In this document: piece after piece, positions 1 through 6,845 of the stretch
How positions within the stretch are numbered: the first letter of the stretch is position 1
Layout of the letters: each line of letters begins with the position of its first letter
Program-made: the position numbers and the translations under genes
Assembly (NCBI GenBank): GCA_025359355.1
Contig: JANYGR010000182.1
Location: 1 to 8,639 of the forward strand
DNA: 8,639 nt
Direction of reading: 5' to 3'
Source of the DNA: Bacteroidota bacterium
Lineage (GTDB): Bacteria; Bacteroidota; Bacteroidia; B-17B0; Aurantibacillaceae
The notes under the pieces: model-generated
Databases searched by the model: none
Seen by the model: only the letters and a program-made list of their open reading frames with translations
Told to the model about the DNA's origin: nothing

Positions 1-528
1 TTAGGCATAGGTGGTGCAGTGCAAACTGGTTTTAAATATGCTTTAAGAAATGGATTTGATATTGCTATTCAAATGGATGGAGATGGACAACACCCACCAA
101 GCGAATTAGAAAAAATAATTTTGCCTTTATTTACTGACGAAGCTGATGTCTCTATTGGATCGCGTTATATTAACAAAGAAGGATTTCAATCATCAGCATT
201 AAGAAGAATTGGCATTAACTATTTTAAATGGTACAATAAATTACTTACTGGAATTACCATAAATGATAGTACGTCAGGGTACAGAGCACTTAACAGAAAA
301 GCCCTTGAAGTCGTTTCGGATTATTACCCCGATGAGTATCCTGAACCTGAAGCAATCATTTTGTATAGCTTAAATAATTTGAGGATAAAAGAAGTGGCAG
401 TTAGCATGCGAGAGCGTCAAGGTGGCGAATCGTCGATCAGAGCTTATAATACAATTTATTATATGATAAAAGTTACTTTAAGCACTTTGTTTTTATATAT
501 TAGCAGATTAAAGTCAAGCAATGAATAA
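1..528 (+). CDS. GT2 family glycosyltransferase, GacI-like polyprenyl-phosphate sugar synthase (5' truncated)
   Basis: The reading frame is open from the left edge, so the N-terminal part of the GT-A fold is missing; the GTG at 19 is internal, because the six codons before it already encode the conserved L-G-I-G-G-A stretch. Of 175 visible residues, the diagnostic ones are the acid motif D26-G-D28-G-Q-H that binds metal and nucleotide sugar, an S-R-Y segment about 30 residues later, D-S-T-S-G-Y-R-A near residue 90, then Y-P-E-P-E and M-R-E-R-Q-G-G-E-S-S-I. This set is typical of GT2 enzymes that make a polyprenyl-phosphate monosaccharide at the inner face of the membrane, such as streptococcal GacI. 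The last 25 or so residues are hydrophobic and could lie on the membrane. The sugar cannot be read from the sequence. The stop overlaps the next start by 8 bases, implying coupled translation with the GT-C gene that could use its product. Family assignment is firm; the GacI-like role is inferred. Confidence 0.9.
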   Translation, partial: LGIGGAVQTGFKYALRNGFDIAIQMDGDGQHPPSELEKIILPLFTDEADVSIGSRYINKEGFQSSALRRIGINYFKWYNKLLTGITINDSTSGYRALNRKALEVVSDYYPDEYPEPEAIILYSLNNLRIKEVAVSMRERQGGESSIRAYNTIYYMIKVTLSTLFLYISRLKSSNE

Positions 529-1966
529 AATTGAACTATATTTTGACAAAACAGTCAACTTTCTTAAAACTAAAGATTTTTTAATCGCTATTTTAATTGT
601 TTTGGTAAATGTAATTTTACGTTCAATCAATCTCACCAAGAATAATTTATGGTTTGATGAGCAGTTTAGTCTATTTTGGTCACAATTCGAAAACATAAAA
701 GATATAAAAAATGTTTCCGAATGGGATGTCGTTCCTCCTGGTTTCAATTTAATTGTGCATTATTGGACTTCTTTTTTCGGAATATCTGAATTTTCAATCC
801 GTTTTTTAAGTTGTCTAAGTATGAGTTTAGCTGGTGGTTTAGTTTATTTGATTACCAAGCGAACATTCAATTTTAAAGCTGCTACTATTGCCTCTGTCTT
901 ATTCTTAGTGAATACAAATCTATTTTATTATTCGCAAGAATCGAGGAGTTATGCTTGCCAAATGCTGTTAGTAGCAATCTCATCCTGGTTATTTATTTCA
1001 CTTATTAAAAAGCCTAACCTTATTTATGTTATACTATTAGGAGCCGTTAATTATTATTTATTTTACATTCATTTTGCTACCTTATTTTTATTCTTCTGGC
1101 AATTTGTATTTGCAGCACTCTATTTTAAAAACAATTTGTTGAATTGGTATTTATTTTCCGGTGGCGTTTTTTTATATTTGTTATTTCCTTTTATCCCAAG
1201 GGTAATATCATTAGTTCAATCAAATGGTCAAAATTTTTGGTTGGCAAAACCAACATTACATGATTTAAGAATTTATATTGAGGAGTACTATAATACTAAT
1301 TATATAGGACTAGTAGTAGCCATATTATGTATAATAGGTTTATTTTATTTTATAAAAAACTTTAATTCTGAATCTAAAAAAACAACGCCATACTTAATTT
1401 ATTTTTTCTTAACAGGTTTTGGATTAATTGTTTTGGCATATATAGAATCAACCTTAAGAGCTCCTTTGTTTTTAAAACGATACGTTTTAATATCCAATAT
1501 AGGTGTTATGATTACCGTGTCATATTTAATTTCTCAAGTTCCGATTAATAAAAAATTGTTTACCGGGTTACTAGGATTAATTATAATTCTTGGGCTTTAC
1601 ACAATTAATTATAACACTTATAAAGGCTGGAATTACAAACGACAAATGGCAATCGTAAAATATTTAAAAACACCGACTACGGCTATAATTACAGATAATG
1701 AATTAGGATTTTATTACTATGATCAAGAAATATTTAAACATACTTCTAACTTAGGAGAAACTCTAAACAAGGAGAATATTTTTATTGTTTACGATACAAT
1801 TATGTTGAATAAACTTGATTTAAGTAAGTTTAATAAACTTATTGTTTGCAATACATGGAAAAACAATCATGATTTAATAAAGGATGAATTGCATAAAAAA
1901 TTCACCAAAAGTTCAGAAATCATTTTTGAAAATGATGCCTGTAAAACCTATATTTATTCCAAATAA
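521..1966 (+). CDS. GT-C membrane glycosyltransferase (GT39/PMT/ArnT-like, QE-R-Y subtype)
   Basis: This is a 481-residue integral membrane protein with about 10-12 hydrophobic segments between residues 20 and 365 and a soluble C-terminal part of about 115 residues. After the first membrane helix comes W44-F-D46-E47, the acidic first-loop motif that carries the catalytic Asp in GT-C enzymes. D69 and P72-P-G follow in the same loop, then the F-G-x-S-E-F-S-x-R segment ending at R94, and S138-Q-E-S-R142-S-Y144, a motif common in bacterial PMT_2-type enzymes. W370 opens the C-terminal domain expected in the periplasm. Such proteins transfer a sugar from a polyprenyl-phosphate carrier to a glycan or lipid on the outer face of the inner membrane. 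The ATG at 521 overlaps the end of the upstream GT2 gene by 8 bases, and the two may form a donor-synthase/transferase pair (inference). Donor and acceptor are unknown. Very AT-rich codon use matches its neighbour. Confidence 0.88.
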   Translation: MNKIELYFDKTVNFLKTKDFLIAILIVLVNVILRSINLTKNNLWFDEQFSLFWSQFENIKDIKNVSEWDVVPPGFNLIVHYWTSFFGISEFSIRFLSCLSMSLAGGLVYLITKRTFNFKAATIASVLFLVNTNLFYYSQESRSYACQMLLVAISSWLFISLIKKPNLIYVILLGAVNYYLFYIHFATLFLFFWQFVFAALYFKNNLLNWYLFSGGVFLYLLFPFIPRVISLVQSNGQNFWLAKPTLHDLRIYIEEYYNTNYIGLVVAILCIIGLFYFIKNFNSESKKTTPYLIYFFLTGFGLIVLAYIESTLRAPLFLKRYVLISNIGVMITVSYLISQVPINKKLFTGLLGLIIILGLYTINYNTYKGWNYKRQMAIVKYLKTPTTAIITDNELGFYYYDQEIFKHTSNLGETLNKENIFIVYDTIMLNKLDLSKFNKLIVCNTWKNNHDLIKDELHKKFTKSSEIIFENDACKTYIYSK

Positions 1967-1974
1967 GATACCTA

Positions 1975-3507
1975 GTGATTGTATTAAAGAAATATTTAGG
2001 GTTTTGGCTTTTCATAGCAACCATTTTTATAGCAGTCATTACAAATAATAAATATGGTATCTCTTGGGATGAAGAAGCCCAGCATGAAATAGGCTTAACT
2101 AACTATAATTATGTATTTGAAAATGGCACTAGTTTTTTAACCTTTGAAAATAGAGACTATGGTGTTGGCGTAGAATTACCACTTATGATTGTGGAAAAAG
2201 TATTTAACATTAACAACTACCATGACATATATTATACTAGGCATCTATTGGTGCATATATTTTTTTTACTAGGGGCATTTTTTTGTTATTTATTAATTGA
2301 TTATCTATACAAAAACAAACTATTAGCAAGTATTGGCTTTTTATTAATAGTTTTAAATCCAGGTATTTATGGTCATTCATTTTTTAATAGTAAGGATATT
2401 CCCTTGCTATCTATGTTTATTATATGCTTTTACTTAATTGCTGTAGCGTTTGACAAAAAAAAGACTTGGCTGTTTATTATACTTGGTATTTCTGTAGGTT
2501 ATTTAATAAATATTAGAATAATTGGAGGAATGTTATTGTTCTTAGTTCCTCTAATGCTATTGACTGATCTCATTTGGAGAAGAAAAGATGATCAAACAAC
2601 TAAATTAAAATACATTTCATTAATTAGTCTCTTTTTATTCTCAGCATGTTTTACAGCATATGCCACATGGCCATTATTGTGGCATCATCCATTTTCTAAT
2701 TTAGAATTTGTGGTTAAAAACATGTCTAAGTTTAGATGGACTGGTAGTGTGTTTTTTAATGGTGAAATGATTGACGCTAAAAAAGTTGGCTGGAATTACT
2801 TTTTTGTATGGTTTGGGATCACCAATCCCATTACTTACCTAATTTTTGGTATTTTAGGTATTTTAATACTTGTTTATAGTTTTATTAAGTCGCCATTAAA
2901 TTATTTATTAAATACAAAAAATAGAAATAACTTAATTTATCTAATTTGTTTTATTAGTCCAATTATATTGATACTATTGCTACATTCAGTAATATATGAC
3001 GGCTGGAGACATTTATATTTTGTGTATCCAATGTTCGTTTTATTAATTATTTTTTGTATTAATAAATTATCAACAACAAAACTCTTATATCCTACATATG
3101 TATGTTTTGGATTTACATTTATTTATGTTATATATTATATGATTAATAATTTTCCAAATCAACATGTGTATTTTAATCAATTGGTAAATCATAGCCCTCA
3201 AAATATAAGAATTCATTATGAAATGGACTATTGGGGCAATTCATATAAACAAAGCTTAGAATATTTATTAGAACACGATACATCTGACACTATAAATATA
3301 AACATGGAGGATGCCCCCGGCTTTGCTAACTTAAGGGCAATGAACTTAAACGGAAGAGTTATAAATACGGTTAATTTAAATTCAGCTAATTATTATATTA
3401 CAATTTATAGAGGTCATCCTTTTGATTACCCTGAATTTAAAGGCAAAGAGTATTATTCTGTAAATGTTGCAAATAGCGCAATAAATACAATTTTCAAAAT
3501 AAAATGA
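1975..3507 (+). CDS. GT-C membrane glycosyltransferase (ArnT-like, second subtype)
   Basis: This 510-residue multi-pass membrane protein has W31-D32-E33-E34 straight after the first membrane helix, the GT-C acidic loop. R89-H90 start the second helix. N128-P-G then leads to H134-S-F-F-N138-S-K140-D141, where the preceding gene has its QE-R-Y motif. T231-W-P and Y341-D-G-W-R-H follow in later loops. About 11 hydrophobic segments end near residue 388. The periplasmic tail contains Y-E-M-D418-Y-W-G421, a signature I recall from bacterial GT39-like proteins. The predicted role is transfer of a lipid-phosphate-linked sugar to a glycan in the periplasm; substrate unknown. It starts 8 bases after the previous stop with GTG, the only plausible start before W31-D-E: no in-frame ATG lies between the upstream stop and the first membrane helix. 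Its motifs differ enough from gene 2 that a recent tandem duplication is unlikely, so a different sugar or linkage is expected. Confidence 0.85.
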   Translation: MIVLKKYLGFWLFIATIFIAVITNNKYGISWDEEAQHEIGLTNYNYVFENGTSFLTFENRDYGVGVELPLMIVEKVFNINNYHDIYYTRHLLVHIFFLLGAFFCYLLIDYLYKNKLLASIGFLLIVLNPGIYGHSFFNSKDIPLLSMFIICFYLIAVAFDKKKTWLFIILGISVGYLINIRIIGGMLLFLVPLMLLTDLIWRRKDDQTTKLKYISLISLFLFSACFTAYATWPLLWHHPFSNLEFVVKNMSKFRWTGSVFFNGEMIDAKKVGWNYFFVWFGITNPITYLIFGILGILILVYSFIKSPLNYLLNTKNRNNLIYLICFISPIILILLLHSVIYDGWRHLYFVYPMFVLLIIFCINKLSTTKLLYPTYVCFGFTFIYVIYYMINNFPNQHVYFNQLVNHSPQNIRIHYEMDYWGNSYKQSLEYLLEHDTSDTININMEDAPGFANLRAMNLNGRVINTVNLNSANYYITIYRGHPFDYPEFKGKEYYSVNVANSAINTIFKIK

Positions 3508-3537
3508 TTACTTTTAATAAAACACTTATTATATAAA

Positions 3538-4314
3538 ATGGATTTAATTGAAGCGAAACATAAAATAAATACAGAGCGTCACCCCTGGGAATATGCTAGA
3601 TTTGAAGTTCTAAAACATTTTTTAAAAAAAGAAATTATACAACATAAAAATAATCCAACAATTATCGATATTGGTTGTGGCGACTCTTTTGTTGTTGAAT
3701 CAATTTCTAAATTATATCCACAAGCAAATTTAATTGCTGTAGATACTGCATTTACGCCAGAAATCATTGACCATTACAAACAAAAATTACATAATAAAAA
3801 GATTTCTTTTTATTATAATATAGACGAAGTTCCCACAACAGTTAAAGCAGATTGTATTTTGCTAATGGATGTTATTGAGCATATAGAAAAAGATATTGAT
3901 TTTTTAAAATTGGTAAAAGAAAAACCATTTACAACAAACGACACGAAGTGGTTTATTACCGTTCCTGCTTATCAAAGTTTATTTTGTATGCACGACACTT
4001 TTTTAGGTCATTTTAGAAGATATGACAATGAGATGCTTATTGAACATACAACTAAAGCCGATCTTAAAACTTTAAAAATTGGCTACTTCTTTTTTTCATT
4101 ATTACTGCCACGTTACTTGCAAGTAAAAAAAGAAAAATCACAAAAACATACTGATAGTACTACGGGACTAGTTGAATGGGATGCAGGTAGTTTTAAAACA
4201 AACCTTATTAAAACTGTTTTAGTCATTGATTTTAAAATCACTTCTTTTTTTCAAGCCATCGGCATTAAACTACCTGGACTTTCAAACTATATTATATGTC
4301 AAAAATCGGCATAG
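3538..4314 (+). CDS. Class I SAM-dependent methyltransferase
   Basis: This 258-residue Rossmann-fold methyltransferase carries motif I as D44-I-G-C-G-D49 (SAM-binding loop) and the acidic end of strand 2 at D69. The motif IV region is L-L-M-D111-V-I-E-H115, followed by the V142-P-A-Y segment and M-H-D-T-F-L-G-H-F-R-R-Y162. The V-P-A-Y...H-D...G-H-x-R-R-Y block marks a methyltransferase subgroup often seen in cell-surface polysaccharide clusters. A hydrophobic stretch near residues 180-192 (Y-F-F-F-S-L-L-L-P) may be a membrane-contacting helix. The methyl acceptor is unknown; a sugar hydroxyl or a nucleotide- or lipid-linked sugar is plausible from context. The gene follows the longest gap in the operon, 30 bases of almost pure A/T with no recognisable promoter, and its last 19 bases overlap the next GT2 gene. 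That overlap suggests coupled expression of the two enzymes. Confidence 0.88.
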   Translation: MDLIEAKHKINTERHPWEYARFEVLKHFLKKEIIQHKNNPTIIDIGCGDSFVVESISKLYPQANLIAVDTAFTPEIIDHYKQKLHNKKISFYYNIDEVPTTVKADCILLMDVIEHIEKDIDFLKLVKEKPFTTNDTKWFITVPAYQSLFCMHDTFLGHFRRYDNEMLIEHTTKADLKTLKIGYFFFSLLLPRYLQVKKEKSQKHTDSTTGLVEWDAGSFKTNLIKTVLVIDFKITSFFQAIGIKLPGLSNYIICQKSA

Positions 4315-5033
4315 TCATTCCTTGTTATAACGAGTCACTACGCTTAAAAACGAAGGTGTATTCAGATTTTATATCTGCACATCAATCTGAATATGATATC
4401 ATTTTTGTAAATGACGGCAGTACTGATCATACTTTAGATGTTTTAAAAAAAATAACAAATAATTTCCCTAACAATTGCTTTATCTACAATTTAAAACAAA
4501 ACAGTGGAAAAGCCGAAGCAGTTAGGCAAGGGATAAACTTTGCTAATGAAAAAAAACAATACGATTACATTGCCTATTTTGATGCAGACTTAGCAACGCC
4601 TCTAACTGAAATTAATTTGTTAAAAAAGATAGTTGTTAATAACCCTATGATTGTGATGGCATTATGTTCACGTATCAAGCGACTTGGAGCTGAAATTAAT
4701 CGAAAACCAAAACGCCATATATTAGGGCGCATTTTTTCTACATTTGCCAGTAACATTTTGGGCTTACCAGTTTATGACACTCAGTGTGGGGCAAAATTAA
4801 TTAAAGCTGAAATTATACCTTATGTTTTTGATAAACCATTTATAACCAGCTGGATCTTTGATGTGGAAATTTTAGCCAGAATCAGAAACAATAATAAAGC
4901 AATCATAAATACTATTTTAATAGAACATCCTGTTACAAAATGGGAAGACGTTGATGGTTCCAAATTAAAAATAAAGCACATGTTTAAAGTGCCTTTGGAA
5001 CTTCTAAAAATAAAAAAACTTTATAATCAATAA
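4296..5033 (+). CDS. GT2 glycosyltransferase, dolichyl-phosphate-glucose-synthase (ALG5)-like
   Basis: This complete 245-residue GT-A enzyme starts I-P9-C-Y-N12-E13, with V-N-D40-G-S-T-D44 binding the nucleotide and N69-S-G-K-A-E-A-V-R as the conserved loop. Y-F-D96-A-D98-L-A-T-P is the metal-binding DXD. D161-T-Q-C-G-A-K and W186-I-F-D189-V-E191 follow. The last three blocks are the hallmark of the DPG-synthase-like (ALG5) branch of GT2, which moves a hexose from a nucleotide sugar to polyprenyl phosphate in the cytoplasm. There are no C-terminal membrane helices, unlike GtrB- or ArnC-type synthases, so membrane attachment may need a partner. The small membrane protein encoded one base downstream is a candidate. 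The ATG lies inside the preceding methyltransferase gene (19-base overlap) and is supported by the motif starting four residues later. Glucose as the sugar is only a guess from the family. Confidence 0.9.
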   Translation: MSKIGIVIPCYNESLRLKTKVYSDFISAHQSEYDIIFVNDGSTDHTLDVLKKITNNFPNNCFIYNLKQNSGKAEAVRQGINFANEKKQYDYIAYFDADLATPLTEINLLKKIVVNNPMIVMALCSRIKRLGAEINRKPKRHILGRIFSTFASNILGLPVYDTQCGAKLIKAEIIPYVFDKPFITSWIFDVEILARIRNNNKAIINTILIEHPVTKWEDVDGSKLKIKHMFKVPLELLKIKKLYNQ

Positions 5034-5034
5034 T

Positions 5035-5412
5035 ATGGAAAATGTCATTTCATATCGTTTACAAATTATTGCTATCAGTATAGCCTTATTATTTATGTTT
5101 TTTATCTTTAGATTAATAACTAGAGGTAAATTACGTGAAGAGTATTCTATTATTTGGATAGTTTGTACAGCCTTATTATTACTATTTGCCATTTGGCGTA
5201 ATGGTCTAGATATTATCGCTAAACTATTAGGTATTTATTATGCACCGTCACTTATATTTTTAGGAGCTATTTTCGCTATTGTTATTTTTTTAGTTCACCT
5301 ATCTGTAGTTAATTCAAGACAACATAAACAAATAAAAGATTTAACTCAAGAAATGGCATTACTAAAGGAAAAACTAGATTCATTTCTGAAACTTAATCAA
5401 AACGAAAAATAA
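5035..5412 (+). CDS. DUF2304 small membrane protein (GacJ-like partner of a GT2 synthase)
   Basis: This 125-residue protein has three predicted membrane segments, roughly residues 9-29, 39-54 and 70-92, then a charged C-terminal helix (about 95-120) with a heptad-like pattern. Family marks are K32-L-R-E-E-Y37 leading to I-I-W41, G66-I-Y-Y-A-P71 before the third helix, and Q99-I-K-D-L-T-Q-E-M-A-L-L at the end. They match the DUF2304 family as I know it. In Streptococcus pyogenes the small protein GacJ forms a complex with the GT2 enzyme GacI and stimulates Und-P-GlcNAc synthesis; I recall GacJ as a DUF2304 protein. By analogy this protein would anchor or activate a GT2 synthase at the membrane. 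It starts one base after the stop of the ALG5-like GT2 gene, although its usual partner type is the GT2 at the left edge of the window. A role in flipping the lipid-linked sugar cannot be excluded. Confidence 0.85.
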   Translation: MENVISYRLQIIAISIALLFMFFIFRLITRGKLREEYSIIWIVCTALLLLFAIWRNGLDIIAKLLGIYYAPSLIFLGAIFAIVIFLVHLSVVNSRQHKQIKDLTQEMALLKEKLDSFLKLNQNEK

Positions 5413-5429
5413 TTACATTTAAGTAAAAT

Positions 5430-6845
5430 ATGGTATTTAGTAGCATCGTTTTTCTTTTATATTTCTTACCCATTTTTTTATTAATCTATTTTTTGATTGA
5501 TAAAAAATACAAAAATGGCGTTATTTTATTGGGTAGTATTTTCTTTTATGCTTGGGGTGCACCAAAATTTATTTTTGTTATTCTGCTAACTACATTTTTG
5601 GACTTTCATTTGGTAACTTGGATGGATAGAACTACCAATGAAACAAAGCGAAAACTGATGTTATTACTTTCAGTGTCTATTAATTTAGGATTATTGTTCT
5701 ATTTTAAATATTCTAATTTTTTTATAGAAAACGTGAATGCAGTATTATCTCTGTTTGGAGATAAACAAATTCATTGGACCAAATTAATTTTACCAATCGG
5801 CATTTCATTTTACACGTTTGAAACTATTACTTATGTTGTCGATGTTTACAGGCGAATTCATAAACCACTAACCAAATTTTGGGATTACCAATTATACATT
5901 ATTTTATTTCCTAAACTCATAGCAGGTCCTATTATTCGTTATCATGAATTAGCAGATCAAATTACAGAACGTAAGGAAATTATTGATGATAAGTTAACCG
6001 GCTTTTATCGTTTTGCTTTAGGTCTTGCTAAAAAAGTTTTAATTGCCAATCAAATGGGGCAATTAGCTGATACCATATTTGCTTCTAATTATTCTGAATT
6101 AGGTACGCTCACTGCCTGGGTTGGAAGCATTGCTTACACATTTCAAATATATTTTGATTTTAGTGGTTATAGTGATATGGCAATAGGCTTAGCAAAAATG
6201 ATAGGCTTCAAATTCCCAGAAAACTTTAACAATCCATACATCTCGCAAAGTATTACTGATTTTTGGCGCAGATGGCACATCACTTTAGGAAGTTGGATGC
6301 GTAATTATTTATACATTCCCTTAGGCGGAAATAAAGTATCAACAACCCGTTTGTATTTTAATTTGTGGATCGTTTTTTTAGCATCAGGATTATGGCATGG
6401 TGCGAGTTGGAGCTTTATTTTTTGGGGTGCATTTCATGGATTCTTTTTAGTAATAGAACGTGCATTTTTTGGAAAAATATTACTGAAAATAGGAAAAATA
6501 CCAAGCATACTAATCACCTTTTTTATAGTTAACATTGGATGGGTGTTTTTTAGAATTGAAAAAATATCAGATGCATTTCATTATCTTAAAACTATGTTTT
6601 CGTTCAACGCTCATTCAAATATTACCTTTAGTTATGAGTTTATAACCTATTTTTTAATAGCTATTTTATTTTCGTTTTTTGCGATTGGTAAATGGGGACA
6701 AAAAATTCAAGATGCCGTATACTTTACTATGTATTCTAATACCAAACATATATTAGTTTGTGGAATATGTCTATGTTTATTTTTATTATCGATTGGATCA
6801 ATAACTTCATCAGGATTTAATCCATTCATATATTTTAGATTTTAA
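5430..6845 (+). CDS. MBOAT family membrane-bound O-acyltransferase (AlgI-like)
   Basis: This 471-residue multi-pass protein has a full-length AlgI-like layout. It begins M-V-F-S-S-I-V-F-L, a typical start of the family, with further marks at L121-P-I-G-I-S-F-Y-T-F-E131, F242-D-F-S-G-Y-S-D249, W-R-R-W-H283 and G-L-W322-H323-G-A. H323 sits at the position of the invariant MBOAT histidine; H283 is the other histidine in the active-site region. Members take an acetyl group from cytoplasmic acetyl-CoA and pass it across the membrane to a periplasmic partner that O-acetylates a glycan (AlgI in alginate, PatA/DltB relatives for other polymers). The following gene encodes an AlgJ/AlgX-like protein in the expected partner position, overlapping by one base (TAATG). 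A 17-base A/T-rich gap separates it from the DUF2304 gene, so it probably belongs to the same transcript. The acetylated polymer is inferred to be the glycan made by the upstream enzymes, not alginate, since no alginate genes are seen. Confidence 0.93.
   Translation: MVFSSIVFLLYFLPIFLLIYFLIDKKYKNGVILLGSIFFYAWGAPKFIFVILLTTFLDFHLVTWMDRTTNETKRKLMLLLSVSINLGLLFYFKYSNFFIENVNAVLSLFGDKQIHWTKLILPIGISFYTFETITYVVDVYRRIHKPLTKFWDYQLYIILFPKLIAGPIIRYHELADQITERKEIIDDKLTGFYRFALGLAKKVLIANQMGQLADTIFASNYSELGTLTAWVGSIAYTFQIYFDFSGYSDMAIGLAKMIGFKFPENFNNPYISQSITDFWRRWHITLGSWMRNYLYIPLGGNKVSTTRLYFNLWIVFLASGLWHGASWSFIFWGAFHGFFLVIERAFFGKILLKIGKIPSILITFFIVNIGWVFFRIEKISDAFHYLKTMFSFNAHSNITFSYEFITYFLIAILFSFFAIGKWGQKIQDAVYFTMYSNTKHILVCGICLCLFLLSIGSITSSGFNPFIYFRF

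Noticed and set aside
514..747. Open frame of 77 codons on the - strand over the start of the first GT-C gene
   Set aside because: It lies wholly opposite well-supported coding sequence, has no recognisable domain, and is a by-product of AT-rich codons.
3508..3537. Possible internal promoter in the 30-base A/T-rich gap before the methyltransferase gene
   Set aside because: I see no Bacteroidota-type TAnnTTTG box with a matching upstream TTG; A/T richness alone is not evidence.
3579..3767. Open frame of 62 codons on the - strand inside the methyltransferase gene
   Set aside because: It is antisense to SAM-binding motif I and resembles no protein I know.
4574..5192. Two short - strand open frames opposite the ALG5-like GT2 and DUF2304 genes
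   Set aside because: Both are antisense to genes with clear motifs, and their composition is typical of random reading frames.
5413..5429. Imperfect palindrome resembling an operator before the MBOAT gene
   Set aside because: It is short, made almost only of A and T, and has mismatches; chance is likely in such sequence.
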